In this document: positions 1 through 9,264 of the stretch, piece by piece | Position numbering within the stretch: the first letter of the stretch is position 1 | Layout of the letters: each line of letters starts with the position of its first letter | NCBI RefSeq assembly: GCF_000682735.1 | Contig: NZ_AWFD01000034.1 | Coordinates: 124,001-188,000 of the forward strand | Source of the DNA: Hyphomonas sp. CY54-11-8 | GTDB taxonomy: Bacteria; Pseudomonadota; Alphaproteobacteria; Caulobacterales; Hyphomonadaceae | DNA length: 64,000 bases | Direction: 5' to 3' | Notes under the pieces: model-generated | What the model was told of the DNA's origin: nothing | The model's database searches: none | What the model saw: the letters and a program-made list of their open reading frames with translations, nothing else | Translations under genes and position numbers: made by a program

Positions 1-71
1 AGCGCGGCTCGACAGGGCCATCCGCTGGGGGGTAAAAGGTCCGGATTCTGCTGTGACCAATCGAGGAAAGC

Positions 72-1583
72 ATGTCTGTACGTACCCCCTACACGATCAA
101 GGGCGACACAGGTGACTGGGAACTGGTGATGGGCCTCGAAGTCCACGCTCAGGTTTCTTCCAACGCGAAACTGTTTTCCGGGGCTGCCACGGTTTTTGGC
201 GCCGATCCGAATTGCAATGTTTCGCTGGTCGACGCGGCCATGCCCGGGATGCTGCCGGTCATCAACAAGTTCTGCGTGGAACAGGCGATCCGGACGGGAC
301 TGGGCCTAAAGGCGCAGATCAATCACTACAGCCGGTTTGACCGGAAGAACTATTTCTATCCTGACCTGCCGCAGGGCTATCAGATCAGCCAGTTCGCGCA
401 CCCGATTGTGGGCGAGGGTGAGATCGAGGTGGACGTGGAACCAGCTCACGGTGGTGAAGCTTATACCTTTCCGTGCCGGATCGAGCGCCTGCACTTGGAA
501 CAGGATGCCGGCAAATCCATCCACGACATGGATCCGAATTCCACCTATGTGGACCTGAACCGATCCGGCGTGGCGCTGATGGAAATCGTGTCTCGGCCGG
601 ATGTACGCACGCCGGCGGAGGCGGCGGCTTATGTGAAGAAGCTGCGTGCCATCGTGATCGCGCTCGGCACCTGCGACGGCGACATGGAGAAGGGCAACCT
701 TCGCGCTGACGTGAACGTATCGGTCTGCCGGCCGGGGCAGTACGAGAAGTACCGCGAGACTGGTGACTTCGGCCATCTCGGCACGCGTTGCGAGATCAAG
801 AATATGAACTCGTTCCGCTTCATCCAGCAGGCCATCGAGTACGAAGCCCGCCGCCAGATCGAAATTATCGAAGCTGGTGGCAAGGTCGATCAGGAGACCC
901 GTCTGTTCGATCCGAACAAGGGCGAGACGCGGTCCATGCGTTCCAAGGAAGATGCGCATGACTATCGCTATTTCCCGGACCCGGATCTTCTGCCGCTGGA
1001 AGTGGAAGAAGCCTGGATTGAGGAAATCCGGTCTACCCTGCCGGAACTACCGGACGAAAAGCGCGCGCGTTTTGAGGCGGACTATGGCCTCTCACGCTAC
1101 GATGCGGGCGTGTTGACGGCGGAAGCCGACAAGGCCGCCTTCTTCGAGGAAGTCGCCAATGGACGTGATGCAAAGCTTGCCGCGAACTGGGTGACGCAGG
1201 AACTGTTCGGTTACTTGAACAAGGAAGGCCTGGAGCTGGCAGACAGCCCGGTCTCTGCCGCTGACCTAGGCGGTCTGATCGAGCTCATTTCCAATGATAC
1301 GATCAGCGGCAAGATCGCCAAGGATGTCTTTGGGCGGATGATTTCCGGTGAAGGCAAGCCGGCCGATATCGTCGAGAAACACGGCCTGAAGCAGGTGACC
1401 GATACCAGCGCTATCGAAAAGGTCGTCGACGATATCATCGCCGCAAACCCCGAACAGGTGGCTCAGGTGAAGGAAAAGCCGAAGACCATGGGTTGGTTCG
1501 TCGGGCAGGTGATGAAGGCTTCGGGCGGCAAGGCCAACCCGAAAGCCGTCAACGATATCCTGAAAGCAAAACTCGGCCTTTAA
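72..1583 (+). CDS. gatB: Asp-tRNA(Asn)/Glu-tRNA(Gln) amidotransferase subunit B
   Basis: GatB is the tRNA-binding and kinase subunit of the cytoplasmic GatCAB complex, which converts Glu-tRNA(Gln) and/or Asp-tRNA(Asn) to the amidated forms. The 503-residue length is normal for the family. The family signature GLEVHAQ is at residues 21-27, the conserved [10 protein letters not shown] lies near residue 240, and the C-terminal part has the YqeY-like helical tail. The ATG at 72 follows a GAGGAAAG ribosome binding site. gatA and gatC are not visible; they may lie upstream of the window. The gene converges on the HIT gene with only 3 bp between the stops. An AspRS gene (aspS) also lies in this window; in bacteria with GatCAB it may be non-discriminating, but that is inference. 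Confidence 0.97.
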   Translation: MSVRTPYTIKGDTGDWELVMGLEVHAQVSSNAKLFSGAATVFGADPNCNVSLVDAAMPGMLPVINKFCVEQAIRTGLGLKAQINHYSRFDRKNYFYPDLPQGYQISQFAHPIVGEGEIEVDVEPAHGGEAYTFPCRIERLHLEQDAGKSIHDMDPNSTYVDLNRSGVALMEIVSRPDVRTPAEAAAYVKKLRAIVIALGTCDGDMEKGNLRADVNVSVCRPGQYEKYRETGDFGHLGTRCEIKNMNSFRFIQQAIEYEARRQIEIIEAGGKVDQETRLFDPNKGETRSMRSKEDAHDYRYFPDPDLLPLEVEEAWIEEIRSTLPELPDEKRARFEADYGLSRYDAGVLTAEADKAAFFEEVANGRDAKLAANWVTQELFGYLNKEGLELADSPVSAADLGGLIELISNDTISGKIAKDVFGRMISGEGKPADIVEKHGLKQVTDTSAIEKVVDDIIAANPEQVAQVKEKPKTMGWFVGQVMKASGGKANPKAVNDILKAKLGL

Positions 1584-1586
1584 GCG

Positions 1587-2021
1587 TCAGAGCGCTGCGC
1601 GGATTTTTTCTGCGATCGGCTCGAGTTCTTCTGGCTTCGCCATGCCACCTTCGGCATGGCGGCCGAGAGGCTTGCCTTCCCATCGCGGGATGATGTGGAA
1701 GTGCAGGTGATAAACGGTCTGCCCCGCCGGTGCACCGTTGAACTGGCTGACCATCAAGCCCTCAGGCTTAAGGGCTTTCTCAACGGCGCGTGCCACTTTC
1801 TGCACTTTCAGCATATATAGGCCGAGATAGTCGGACGGCATGTCGAGAAAGTTCCGCGCTTTTACCAGTTTCGGAATGACCAGCGTGTGGCCTTCGCTCT
1901 GCGGAAAAACATCCATAAAGGCGAGTGCGATGTCGTCCTCGTAGACTTTGATGCTTGGCATCTCGCCGCGAACAATTTTCGCGAAGATGTTGTTGGGATC
2001 ATAGCTGTCGTGGAGGGTCAT
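1587..2021 (-). CDS. HIT family (histidine triad) protein
   Basis: This is a small cytoplasmic nucleotide-binding hydrolase of the HIT superfamily, HINT/Fhit-like branch, with 144 residues. The histidine triad YHLHFHI is at residues 104-110 (His105, His107, His109), where the middle histidine would be the nucleophile on nucleoside phosphoramidates or dinucleoside polyphosphates. An upstream GHTLVIPK segment (44-51) is also typical. The family assignment is secure; the physiological substrate cannot be told from sequence. It leads no obvious operon, although the gene upstream (DUF482-type GNAT) is on the same strand 42 bp away. Confidence 0.93.
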   Translation of the reverse strand: MTLHDSYDPNNIFAKIVRGEMPSIKVYEDDIALAFMDVFPQSEGHTLVIPKLVKARNFLDMPSDYLGLYMLKVQKVARAVEKALKPEGLMVSQFNGAPAGQTVYHLHFHIIPRWEGKPLGRHAEGGMAKPEELEPIAEKIRAAL

Positions 2022-2063
2022 GTTGAATTCTTCGTTCTTTGGAATTGATGATGCTGAAAGAGA

Positions 2064-3233
2064 TTAGGTCTGCTCACCCTTTTTAAAGGGGGTCCGTTCG
2101 GTCAGGTAGTCTTTATCGTGCTCCACAGCGGCGCGTTCGCGTTCCAGATAGTCTGCGACGGCATCCCGCAGACCGGGGTGGGCAATCCAGTGTGCTGAAT
2201 ACGTCAGTACCGGGACGTAACCTCGCGCCAGCTTGTGCCCGCCCTGGGCACCCGCTTCGACGACGCTGAGGCCGTTCGCAATCGCATAGTCGATGGCCTG
2301 ATAGTAACAGGTTTCGAAATGCAGCATCGGGCGCGGATCAATCGTCCCCCAGTAGCGGCCGTAAAGGGTATCAGAGCCGATCATGTTCAGCGCGCCTGCA
2401 ATCGCTTCGCCACTTTCCATCGCGAATACGAACAGCATATCGTCCGCCATCCGCTCACGTAGAAGCGAGAAGGTCTTACGATTGAGGTAGGGGGAGCCCC
2501 ATTTGCGGCTGCCTGTATCCATGTAGAATTCGAAGAACCGATCCAGATGGTCTTCGGTAATCTCGTCGCCGCGCACATGGACGAAGTCGAGCCCTTCTTG
2601 TGCTCTGGCGCGTTCCTTACGCAGGTTCTTGCGTTTCGAAGATGACAAGGCCGCCAGGAAGTCGCCGAAGTCTCCATACCCATCATTGAACCAATGGAAT
2701 TGTTGATCCGTTCGGGTCAGCATGCCGTTGAGCATGAGGGACTGGGAATCCTCTTCTTCGAGAAAATTGATGTGAAGGGAGGAAAGCTTGTTTTGTTCAG
2801 CGAAGCCTACCGCCGCGCTGAGCAGCAGAGACTTGATCCGGGCCTCGTCCGGTCCAGGCGCGGCAAGGCGCCGCCGGCCGGTAACGGGCGTGAACGGCAC
2901 AGCGCTCAGAAGCTTTGGATAGTATGATCCGCCTGCACGTTCGAACGCATCGGCCCAGGAATGATCGAAGACGAACTCTCCGCGCGAATGCGTCTTGCCG
3001 TAGAGCGGCATCGCCCCGCGCAGCACGTCGTTCGCATCTTTCACGAGGATGTGCCGCGGGATCCAGCCTGTTTCCGGCGTTGCGGCGCCTGAACTTTCCA
3101 GAGCCTCCAGGAACTCCCAGCTCAGGAACGGATCCCTGCGAAACCCCGGCGGGTTGGCAACGCCATTCCACTCATCCGGGGCGACGTTTTCGAGCCCTGT
3201 GACGATATCGACGCGGAAATTCGTTTCGTCCAT
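2064..3233 (-). CDS. GNAT/FemAB-like N-acyltransferase (DUF482, PF04339)
   Basis: This protein of about 389 residues belongs to the DUF482/FemAB-like family of the acyl-CoA N-acyltransferase superfamily. Recognisable parts are the N-terminal EWN...NPFLSWEFLEALE-type region, the central KRKNLRKERARAQ segment, and the C-terminal E-A-G-A-Q-G-G-HKLARGY stretch that is diagnostic of the family. Members are annotated loosely as peptidoglycan-related or GNAT acyltransferases; the true substrate is unknown. The frame stays open to 3338, but that would overlap the GDPD gene by 95 bp. The ATG at 3233 (MDETNFRVDIV) leaves 10 bp to the GDPD stop and is preferred. It is probably cotranscribed with the GDPD and RidA genes upstream. 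Confidence 0.85.
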   Translation of the reverse strand: MDETNFRVDIVTGLENVAPDEWNGVANPPGFRRDPFLSWEFLEALESSGAATPETGWIPRHILVKDANDVLRGAMPLYGKTHSRGEFVFDHSWADAFERAGGSYYPKLLSAVPFTPVTGRRRLAAPGPDEARIKSLLLSAAVGFAEQNKLSSLHINFLEEEDSQSLMLNGMLTRTDQQFHWFNDGYGDFGDFLAALSSSKRKNLRKERARAQEGLDFVHVRGDEITEDHLDRFFEFYMDTGSRKWGSPYLNRKTFSLLRERMADDMLFVFAMESGEAIAGALNMIGSDTLYGRYWGTIDPRPMLHFETCYYQAIDYAIANGLSVVEAGAQGGHKLARGYVPVLTYSAHWIAHPGLRDAVADYLERERAAVEHDKDYLTERTPFKKGEQT

Positions 3234-3243
3234 GGCTCCCAAT

Positions 3244-3978
3244 CTAGGTGCTAAGGCGCCGTGAAACCAGCTCCGGGTCCATATGTTCGAAGATGACCGC
3301 GGCCTCATGGTCCTTGCAGCGGTCGAGTTCATCCTCACTGCGGACGGTCCAGATAACGATGGGGAGATTGCTGCCCTGGGACTTCAGCGCCGCGCGTTCG
3401 ATGTCGGATGTATGCACGGCGAGATAATCAACCCCGTCCGTTACCGCGCGTTCAAGCACTGAGTCGAACGCGTTTTCACCAACCTTTGCCGTCGACCCGA
3501 TCAGCTGGCCGCGCATCAATCCCATCGGCAAGGCGCGGACGGCTTTTTCGGAAAAGCTCATCGCAGCAGCGAAGCCTTTCCAGTGCGCCAGTCGATCACC
3601 GACTCGCCGGGCAAACGCCTCTGGATCAGTTTTCCCATCGATCTTCAGCTCGGTCAGCAGAGGAAGCTGATAAGGCCAGATGCGCAGGAGTTCGAGAAAT
3701 GTCGGAAGGTGTTCCGATGAGCCGGCAAGCGAAAGCCGGCCCAACTCTTTTGCGTTCAGCTCTTCGGTCTTTCCGGACCGTTTTGTCATTCGGTCGAGTG
3801 TGTCGTCGTGAAAGACGACTGGCGTGCCATCACGTGCCGGGCGGACATCGAATTCGACTCCCAGTCCGGCTGCGCGGGCTTGCCGAAAGGCCTCAAGCGA
3901 GTTTTCAGGCGGGCCGTTCGCCGACCACAGACCGCGGTGCGCATAGCGGAACTTGCGGGGGTCGAACGGCGTGGCCAT
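3244..3978 (-). CDS. Glycerophosphodiester phosphodiesterase
   Basis: A soluble GDPD-family TIM-barrel enzyme of 244 residues, expected to hydrolyse glycerophosphodiesters from phospholipid turnover to glycerol-3-phosphate and an alcohol. The active-site signature is complete: His14-Arg15 in YAHRGL, Glu42 and Asp44 in GVEFDVR, and His57 in VVFHDD. No signal peptide is present, so a cytoplasmic UgpQ-like role is more likely than a periplasmic GlpQ role. It lies 2 bp downstream of the RidA gene and just upstream of the DUF482 acyltransferase, all on the reverse strand, which suggests one transcript. Confidence 0.93.
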   Translation of the reverse strand: MATPFDPRKFRYAHRGLWSANGPPENSLEAFRQARAAGLGVEFDVRPARDGTPVVFHDDTLDRMTKRSGKTEELNAKELGRLSLAGSSEHLPTFLELLRIWPYQLPLLTELKIDGKTDPEAFARRVGDRLAHWKGFAAAMSFSEKAVRALPMGLMRGQLIGSTAKVGENAFDSVLERAVTDGVDYLAVHTSDIERAALKSQGSNLPIVIWTVRSEDELDRCKDHEAAVIFEHMDPELVSRRLST

Positions 3979-3980
3979 GA

Positions 3981-4442
3981 CTAGTCGGTAAACTCGATGA
4001 CGGCGTCCACTTCAACAGCGACACCAAGTGGAAGCACGGGGCATGCGACGGCAGAGCGGGCGTGACGGCCGGCATCGCCAAAGACTTCGACCATCAGGTC
4101 GGAGCATCCATTGATCACTTGCGGGATGTCCTTGAAATCGGGATGCGCATTTACGAAGCCGCCCAGTTTCACGACTTGCTTTACACGTGAAAGGTCTCCC
4201 AGGGCTGCCTTGCACTGGGAAATGATATTGATCCCACACTGCCGCGCAGCCTGCTGGCCGGCGGAGAGTTCCATGTTCTCGCCGAGGCGGCCCAGCATCC
4301 GGCCTTCCGCAGTCGCGCTGACCTGGCCGGAGATGAAGAGCAGATTTCCTGTGATGACATAGGGAACATAGGTGGCGACCGGTTTCATCGGTTCCGGAAG
4401 GGCGATGCCGAGGGCGTCAAGGCGGGCTTCTGGGGTACTCAT
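3981..4442 (-). CDS. RidA family protein (enamine/imine deaminase type)
   Basis: A RidA/YjgF/UK114 family protein of 153 residues, the longer subgroup often found in Alphaproteobacteria. Visible family features are the NLLFISGQVS core (around residue 33), a QCGINIISQ helix, and the C-terminal GRHARSAVACPVLPLG segment whose arginine would bind the substrate carboxylate. Archetypal RidA deaminates reactive enamine/imine intermediates from PLP enzymes; the long subgroup has less certain activity. It heads the reverse-strand run with GDPD and the GNAT gene. Confidence 0.92.
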   Translation of the reverse strand: MSTPEARLDALGIALPEPMKPVATYVPYVITGNLLFISGQVSATAEGRMLGRLGENMELSAGQQAARQCGINIISQCKAALGDLSRVKQVVKLGGFVNAHPDFKDIPQVINGCSDLMVEVFGDAGRHARSAVACPVLPLGVAVEVDAVIEFTD

Positions 4443-4515
4443 GTATTTGGCTCCGGATTGGTATCAGCTGTCGAAGACTTGCCGCACACAGCGTCTGGCC
4501 GCAAGCGTTGTGCAC

Positions 4516-5796
4516 CTATTCCTTCGGTTCATGATCCATGCGGGCCGCGCGGCCGGTCATGACTGCGTCTTTTCCGAACTTCGCCCGCGCGGCATCCGAG
4601 GCGCGTTCAGCGGCGGCACGCCGGGCGATACGAGGGTCCAGCAGGTCTACTTCGTCTGCGCGGTGATCTGAAAGTTCGGAAAGTCCAATACCGATCAACC
4701 GGTATTTCCGGCGCCCATCAGTTTCCCGGGCCAGGAGCGGGCGGGCAGCCCGGAAGATCGATTGCGCGATCTGGGTGGGCTCGGGCAGGGAGACGCGACG
4801 GGTGAGGGGCTTAAAGTCGGATGTCTTGAGTTTCAGCGTGATAACGGCGCCGACCACACCGATCTGCTTGGCCCGGTCAGACGTTTTCACGCACAGCTTC
4901 CAGAGTTGGTCTTCAAGCGCTGCATGGTCTGCGATATCTGATCGGAAGGTCGTTTCAGTTGAGACGGATTTGCGTTCTTCATCGGTGCGGACAGGGCGAT
5001 TGTCCTGACCGTGTGCGACGCGCTTCAGCCACATGCCGGTCTCGCCATACCGGCCAAGCAACGCTTTGAGGTCGGCTTTCTGGAGGTCTCCGACCGTTTC
5101 AAAACCGTCCCGTTCCAGCTTGGCCGCGAATTTCGGCCCAACACCATGCAGGAAACCCACGGGGCGAGGTGCCAGAAGTGTTTCAGCTTCTTCCGGAGCG
5201 ATGATCGCAAACCCCCTCGGCTTGTCGAGCTCGCTGGCGGTTTTCGCGAGGAACTTGTTGGACGACAGGCCGACCGAAACGGTGATCTGGAGTTCGTCTT
5301 CGATTTCGGCTGCGAGGCGGGCGAGGGAAGCGGCGGGGGGCGCTTTGTGGATCGCTTCGGTTCCCGTGAGATCCAGATAGGCCTCATCAATCGATACGGG
5401 CTGCACAAGCGGCGTGAGCGCCTCCATCTTTTCCCGGACAATAGCCGCAGCTTCTGAATATTTGTTGCGGCTAGGCTTCACTACGGTCGCTTCCGGGCAC
5501 AGCTTCAGGGCCTGGAACATGGGCATGGCCGACCGCACACCATACAGGCGGGCGATATAGCAGCAAGTCAGGACCACGCCGCGTTCGCCTCCGCCGACGA
5601 TGATGGGCTTATCCTTCAGGTCTGGGTTGTCTCTTTTTTCGATCGCCGCGAAGAAGGCGTCACAATCGATGTGTGCGACGCCCAGCCGGTGGAGTGCCGG
5701 GTGGCTGACAATACGGCGGCTGCTGCAGCTGGGGCAGGAATCACCATCCGTCTGATCGAAATGAAAACAGTCCCGGCACAACAGGCTCATAGTCAT
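4516..5796 (-). CDS. dinB: DNA polymerase IV (Y-family) with N-terminal Cys4 motif
   Basis: An error-prone translesion polymerase of about 426 residues. The Y-family catalytic motifs HIDCDAFFAAIE and SIDEAYLDLTGT supply the metal-binding acidic residues, followed by helix-hairpin-helix and little-finger regions (GVGPKFAAKL; KSVSTETTF). An N-terminal extension of about 35 residues has two cysteine pairs, CRDC and CPSC, placed like a small zinc ribbon. The frame is open to 5979 but would run through the divK promoter; the ATG at 5796 (or the one at 5790) is chosen because it places the CRDC motif at the N-terminus. No clear ribosome binding site decides between them. It is divergent from divK. 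Confidence 0.93.
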   Translation of the reverse strand: MTMSLLCRDCFHFDQTDGDSCPSCSSRRIVSHPALHRLGVAHIDCDAFFAAIEKRDNPDLKDKPIIVGGGERGVVLTCCYIARLYGVRSAMPMFQALKLCPEATVVKPSRNKYSEAAAIVREKMEALTPLVQPVSIDEAYLDLTGTEAIHKAPPAASLARLAAEIEDELQITVSVGLSSNKFLAKTASELDKPRGFAIIAPEEAETLLAPRPVGFLHGVGPKFAAKLERDGFETVGDLQKADLKALLGRYGETGMWLKRVAHGQDNRPVRTDEERKSVSTETTFRSDIADHAALEDQLWKLCVKTSDRAKQIGVVGAVITLKLKTSDFKPLTRRVSLPEPTQIAQSIFRAARPLLARETDGRRKYRLIGIGLSELSDHRADEVDLLDPRIARRAAAERASDAARAKFGKDAVMTGRAARMDHEPKE

Positions 5797-5841
5797 ACGT
5801 TCATGCCATGTTCCGGGGTTGGCGGCAATCTGAAGTGACCC

Positions 5842-5856
5842 GTAAACACCCGTTAA
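5842..5856 (+). promoter_or_regulatory. Possible CtrA box upstream of divK
   Basis: The sequence GTAA, seven bases, then TTAA matches the CtrA consensus TTAA-N7-TTAA with one mismatch. It lies 68 bp upstream of the divK start in the divergent dinB-divK region. In Caulobacter, divK transcription is reported to depend on CtrA. Binding here is inferred only from the motif. Confidence 0.4.
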
Positions 5857-5923
5857 GCTTTTGCCGTATAGCTGGTCTAGTACGGTAAGGTCCGTCGCGA
5901 ATCGCTCGTAATCGTGGGGAAAA

Positions 5924-6313
5924 ATGACAGACGCAAAAGCCAGAAAAGTACTGGTTGTTGAGGACAATGAACTCAACATGCGCCTGTTTTGCGACCTGTT
6001 GGACGCTTACGGTTATGAAACTTACCAGTGCCGGGATGGCGCCAAGGCGGTTGAGATCGCCCGCAGGGAACAGCCCGACCTCATCATCATGGACATCCAG
6101 CTGCCGGAAGTTTCCGGCCTCGATATCACGCGCTGGCTGAAGGATGACGAGAAAGTCGCCCACATTCCTGTGCTTGCTGTCACTGCTTTTGCCATGCGCG
6201 CTGACGAGCAGCGCGTGCGGGAAGCCGGGTGTGAGGGCTACCTCTCGAAGCCGATTCAGATCATGACCTTCATCAAGGCCGTGGAGTCGCTCATGCCGAA
6301 GGAGGCAGCATGA
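5924..6313 (+). CDS. divK: Single-domain response regulator DivK
   Basis: A stand-alone receiver domain of 129 residues. The acidic pocket is in VVEDNELN (Glu13, Asp14), the phosphoacceptor is Asp57 in IIMDIQLPE, the switch threonine is in AVTAFAM, and the conserved lysine is in YLSKPIQ. In Caulobacter, DivK modulates the kinases DivJ, PleC and CckA and so controls CtrA activity and polarity. The identification rests on the sequence plus the downstream overlapping pleD, the same arrangement as in Caulobacter. divK and pleD overlap by 4 bp (ATGA), which suggests translational coupling. Confidence 0.94.
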   Translation: MTDAKARKVLVVEDNELNMRLFCDLLDAYGYETYQCRDGAKAVEIARREQPDLIIMDIQLPEVSGLDITRWLKDDEKVAHIPVLAVTAFAMRADEQRVREAGCEGYLSKPIQIMTFIKAVESLMPKEAA

Positions 6314-7677
6314 GCGCGCGCATCCTGGTTGTAGACGACATCGAAGCCAACCGACGGCTTCTGCAAGCCAAGCTGGAAGCTCAATATTACACGGTCATCC
6401 AGGCGGAGAACGGACCTCAGGCGCTTGAGGTCGCGAAGAATGAATTGCCGGACATCATCCTGCTGGACGTAATGATGCCAGGCATGGATGGCTATGAGGT
6501 TTGCCGTCGACTCAAGGAAGATCCGGCGACAGCTTTCATTCCCGTCGTCATGGTCACGGCGCTGAGCGACACGGAAGACCGCGTCCGAGGGCTTGAGGCT
6601 GGCGCCGAGGACTTCCTTACCAAACCGGTGGATGATTTTGCGCTCATGTCGCGCGTCGGCGCGCTGATGCGCTACAACGCGGTCGCCTCGGAACTGCGCC
6701 AGAGGCAAGCCAACGGTCTCGGAGGCGGACTCGATCTGGAGACCGCAAAAGAAGAATCCGACCAGCCCGCCCGCATCTTCATCGTGGATGACAATCCCCG
6801 GGCATCTGCAAGGTTGGCGGCAGTGCTCCGTGAGGCAGGCCATACGGTCGTGACACTGGCTGAAGCCGGCACGATGAGCAATCTGTCCCGTCTTGGCGTG
6901 GACCTGATGATCCTGTCGCTGCCTAGCAAGTCCTTCGATGCGCTGAAGCTCTGCGCGCATTTCAAAGTGACCGAGTCCACACGCGCAGTTTCTATCCTTT
7001 TGATCTGTGATCCTGACGATCGCGCCCGGGCCGCCAAGGGCCTCGAGATCGGCGCGAGCGACGTGATCCTGACGCCTGTCGACAAGCAGGAGCTGCTGGT
7101 GCGCGTGCGTACGCAGGCACGCCGGGCGCGCTATATCGAGATGCTCCGTAACCGTGTGGACAAAGGGCTGGAGCTGTCAGTCATCGACCAGCTGACCGGC
7201 CTCTACAATCGCCGCTACATGATGAGCCAGCTGCACCAGTTCATGCAGCGCTCGGTCATGGGCGGGCGCCCTGTGTCTGTCATGATGGCGGATGTCGATC
7301 ACTTCAAATCCGTGAACGACACCTATGGTCACGATGCCGGGGATGAGGTGCTTCAGGAAATCGCAAACCGCCTGCGCGAGAATGTTCGCCCGATGGACAT
7401 TGTCTGTCGTCCAGGTGGCGAGGAATTCCTGGTCATCATGCCTGAAACACCAGGTGATCTGGCCTGTGCAGCCGCTGAACGGATTCGCCGCGCTATTGCG
7501 GTCGCGCCCTTTATTGTGGGTAAGGCCGGGCTCAGAATCCAGATCACCGTCAGCGTGGGGGTCTCCACGATTGCTGGTGAACAGGACACGATCGCAGACC
7601 TGACGAAACGAGCCGACCAGGCATTGTACCAGGCCAAGACAACTGGCCGGAACAGGGTCGAGAGCACAGCCGCCTGA
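6310..7677 (+). CDS. pleD: Diguanylate cyclase response regulator PleD
   Basis: A 455-residue REC-REC-GGDEF protein, almost the length of Caulobacter PleD. REC1 (about 1-120) has phosphoacceptor Asp53 in [14 protein letters not shown]2 (about 150-280) has [10 protein letters not shown] where the acceptor aspartate should be, so it is an adapter domain, as in known PleD. The C-terminal cyclase carries GGEEF, preceded five residues earlier by RPMD, which fits the RxxD inhibitory site for c-di-GMP. It is expected to make c-di-GMP at the cell pole to control the motile-to-stalked/sessile transition. It overlaps divK by 4 bp. Confidence 0.95.
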   Translation: MSARILVVDDIEANRRLLQAKLEAQYYTVIQAENGPQALEVAKNELPDIILLDVMMPGMDGYEVCRRLKEDPATAFIPVVMVTALSDTEDRVRGLEAGAEDFLTKPVDDFALMSRVGALMRYNAVASELRQRQANGLGGGLDLETAKEESDQPARIFIVDDNPRASARLAAVLREAGHTVVTLAEAGTMSNLSRLGVDLMILSLPSKSFDALKLCAHFKVTESTRAVSILLICDPDDRARAAKGLEIGASDVILTPVDKQELLVRVRTQARRARYIEMLRNRVDKGLELSVIDQLTGLYNRRYMMSQLHQFMQRSVMGGRPVSVMMADVDHFKSVNDTYGHDAGDEVLQEIANRLRENVRPMDIVCRPGGEEFLVIMPETPGDLACAAAERIRRAIAVAPFIVGKAGLRIQITVSVGVSTIAGEQDTIADLTKRADQALYQAKTTGRNRVESTAA

Positions 7678-7731
7678 TTGACTTGGCCGTCGGCTGTCCG
7701 CACAGACGGCGCTCAGCTCAGGGGATAAGGC

Positions 7732-8955
7732 GTGACCGACAGGTTTTCCGCGTTCCGGCATTCAGCCTATAGCCGCTATTTCTTCTCGCGGTTCTGCACG
7801 TCGCTCGGCGTGCAGATCGTTTCGGTCTCGGTCGGCTGGCAGATCTATGACCAGACACAAAATGCGGCCCTGCTGGGCTGGATCGGACTGGTGCAGTTCC
7901 TTCCGGCATTGGTGCTGGTGGTGGTCACCGGTGTCACCGCAGACCGGTTCGGGCGCAGAAATGTTATGGGGCTGGCCGTGTTCGTCGAAATGGCCTGCGC
8001 GCTGGCCATTCTTGCTCTCGCGCTCTCCGGCCATTTTGATCCGATCCTGGTGCTGGGAACGCTGACGATCTTCGGCGTTGCGCGGGCGTTCTACTCTCCT
8101 GCTTCCTCCAGTCTCGCGGTCAATCTCGTGCCCAAGGAAGACTTCGCCAATGCTGTGGGGTGGATCACGGCGTCTTGGCAGCTCGCTTCCATTCTCGGAC
8201 CGGTGCTCGGCGGCCTGATCTATGGGATTGGAGCTCCGATTGCCTATGGCACGGCGGTTTCCCTGTTCCTGCTGTCCGGATCGATCATTCTCACCATCCC
8301 GAAGCCTGCCCAGAAAAGCTCCAAAGAGCCGACGACGCTCAAAACTCTGCTGGGTGGCTTCTCCTATGTCTGGAAAGAGAAGGTCGTTCTGGGGGCCATC
8401 TCACTCGATCTGTTCGCTGTCCTTCTGGGCGGAGCAGTCGCACTGTTGCCGATCTATGCGCGGGACATCCTGGAACTTGGGCCATCCGGCCTCGGCCTGC
8501 TTCGGGCGGCACCCGGTGTCGGCGCCGTGATCATGATCGGAATCATCACGGCATTTCCGATACGAAACCATGCCGGAATCATCCTTTTCGTCTGCGTGGC
8601 GCTGTTCGGCCTTGCGACCATAGTGTTCGGCGCGTCGACGCTTGCCTGGCTGTCGATCCTGGCCCTTGCGCTCGTTGGCGCATTCGACATGGTGTCGGTC
8701 TATATCCGCGAGATTCTACTGCAGCTATGGACGCCCGATGATGTCCGCGGCCGCGTGAATGCAGTGAATTCAGTGTTCCTTGGCGCGTCGAACGAACTCG
8801 GCGAAGCAAGAGCCGGTTTCATGGCGCATTTCTACGGCGCCGTATTCACCGTGGTGGCGGGTGGCGCAGCTGCAATCGGGGTGGCAGCGGCCTGGTCATT
8901 CCTGTTTCCTGCGATCCGAAGAACGCGCTACCTGCACCGGGATGAGATCCAATGA
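7732..8955 (+). CDS. MFS transporter (MFS_3 / EntS-like exporter family)
   Basis: A polytopic inner-membrane protein of 407 residues with the hydrophobicity of a 10-12 helix major facilitator. The loop 2-3 signature reads GVTADRFGRRNVMG, and a motif typical of the enterobactin-exporter-like MFS_3 group (DDVRGRVNAVNSVFLGASNE) lies near residue 340. The substrate is unknown; relatives are often drug or siderophore exporters. The start is a GTG 54 bp after pleD. The stop overlaps the start of the rpmG terminator. Confidence 0.88.
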   Translation: MTDRFSAFRHSAYSRYFFSRFCTSLGVQIVSVSVGWQIYDQTQNAALLGWIGLVQFLPALVLVVVTGVTADRFGRRNVMGLAVFVEMACALAILALALSGHFDPILVLGTLTIFGVARAFYSPASSSLAVNLVPKEDFANAVGWITASWQLASILGPVLGGLIYGIGAPIAYGTAVSLFLLSGSIILTIPKPAQKSSKEPTTLKTLLGGFSYVWKEKVVLGAISLDLFAVLLGGAVALLPIYARDILELGPSGLGLLRAAPGVGAVIMIGIITAFPIRNHAGIILFVCVALFGLATIVFGASTLAWLSILALALVGAFDMVSVYIREILLQLWTPDDVRGRVNAVNSVFLGASNELGEARAGFMAHFYGAVFTVVAGGAAAIGVAAAWSFLFPAIRRTRYLHRDEIQ

Positions 8956-8982
8956 AAAAGCCCGCTCCGTGAGGGGCGGGCT
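8954..8982 (-). terminator. Rho-independent terminator of rpmG
   Basis: A perfect 10-bp stem (AGCCCGCTCC / GGGGCGGGCT, one wobble) with a GTGA loop at 8959-8982. Read on the reverse strand it is followed by a T-run, 28 bp past the rpmG stop. It also abuts the stop of the converging MFS gene. Confidence 0.85.
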
Positions 8983-9009
8983 CTTCAAAAGTTCAAAAGG
9001 ATCAAGTAA

Positions 9010-9177
9010 TTACTTGATTTTTCCTTCCTTGAACTCGACGTGCTTCTTGGCAATCGGATCGTACTTCCGCTTGACCATTTTCTCGGTCATGTTGCGCGGG
9101 TTCTTCTTGGTCACATAGAAGAAGCCGGTGTCAGCCGTCGAGTTGAGGCGGATCTTGATGGTGGCTGGTTTTGCCAT
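9010..9177 (-). CDS. rpmG: 50S ribosomal protein L33
   Basis: A 55-residue ribosomal protein, [20 protein letters not shown] at the start and EFKEGKIK at the end, matching the proteobacterial L33 family along its whole length. The [13 protein letters not shown] segment is the characteristic core. No zinc-binding cysteines are present, so this is the cysteine-free (C-) form, which does not need zinc. It is monocistronic on the reverse strand with a strong terminator. Confidence 0.96.
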   Translation of the reverse strand: MAKPATIKIRLNSTADTGFFYVTKKNPRNMTEKMVKRKYDPIAKKHVEFKEGKIK

Positions 9178-9264
9178 GGCGCGGGCTCGCTTGTGCTAGC
9201 GTCTGAAATCGGAAAGCGGCTTAATGGCGGGGTGCGAGGCTCAAGTCAAGCACCCGTTGCTGTA

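Noticed and set aside
6772-7140. Damaged receiver domain in PleD REC2
   Set aside because: Loss of the phosphoacceptor aspartate in REC2 is the normal state of PleD, where it acts as an adapter.
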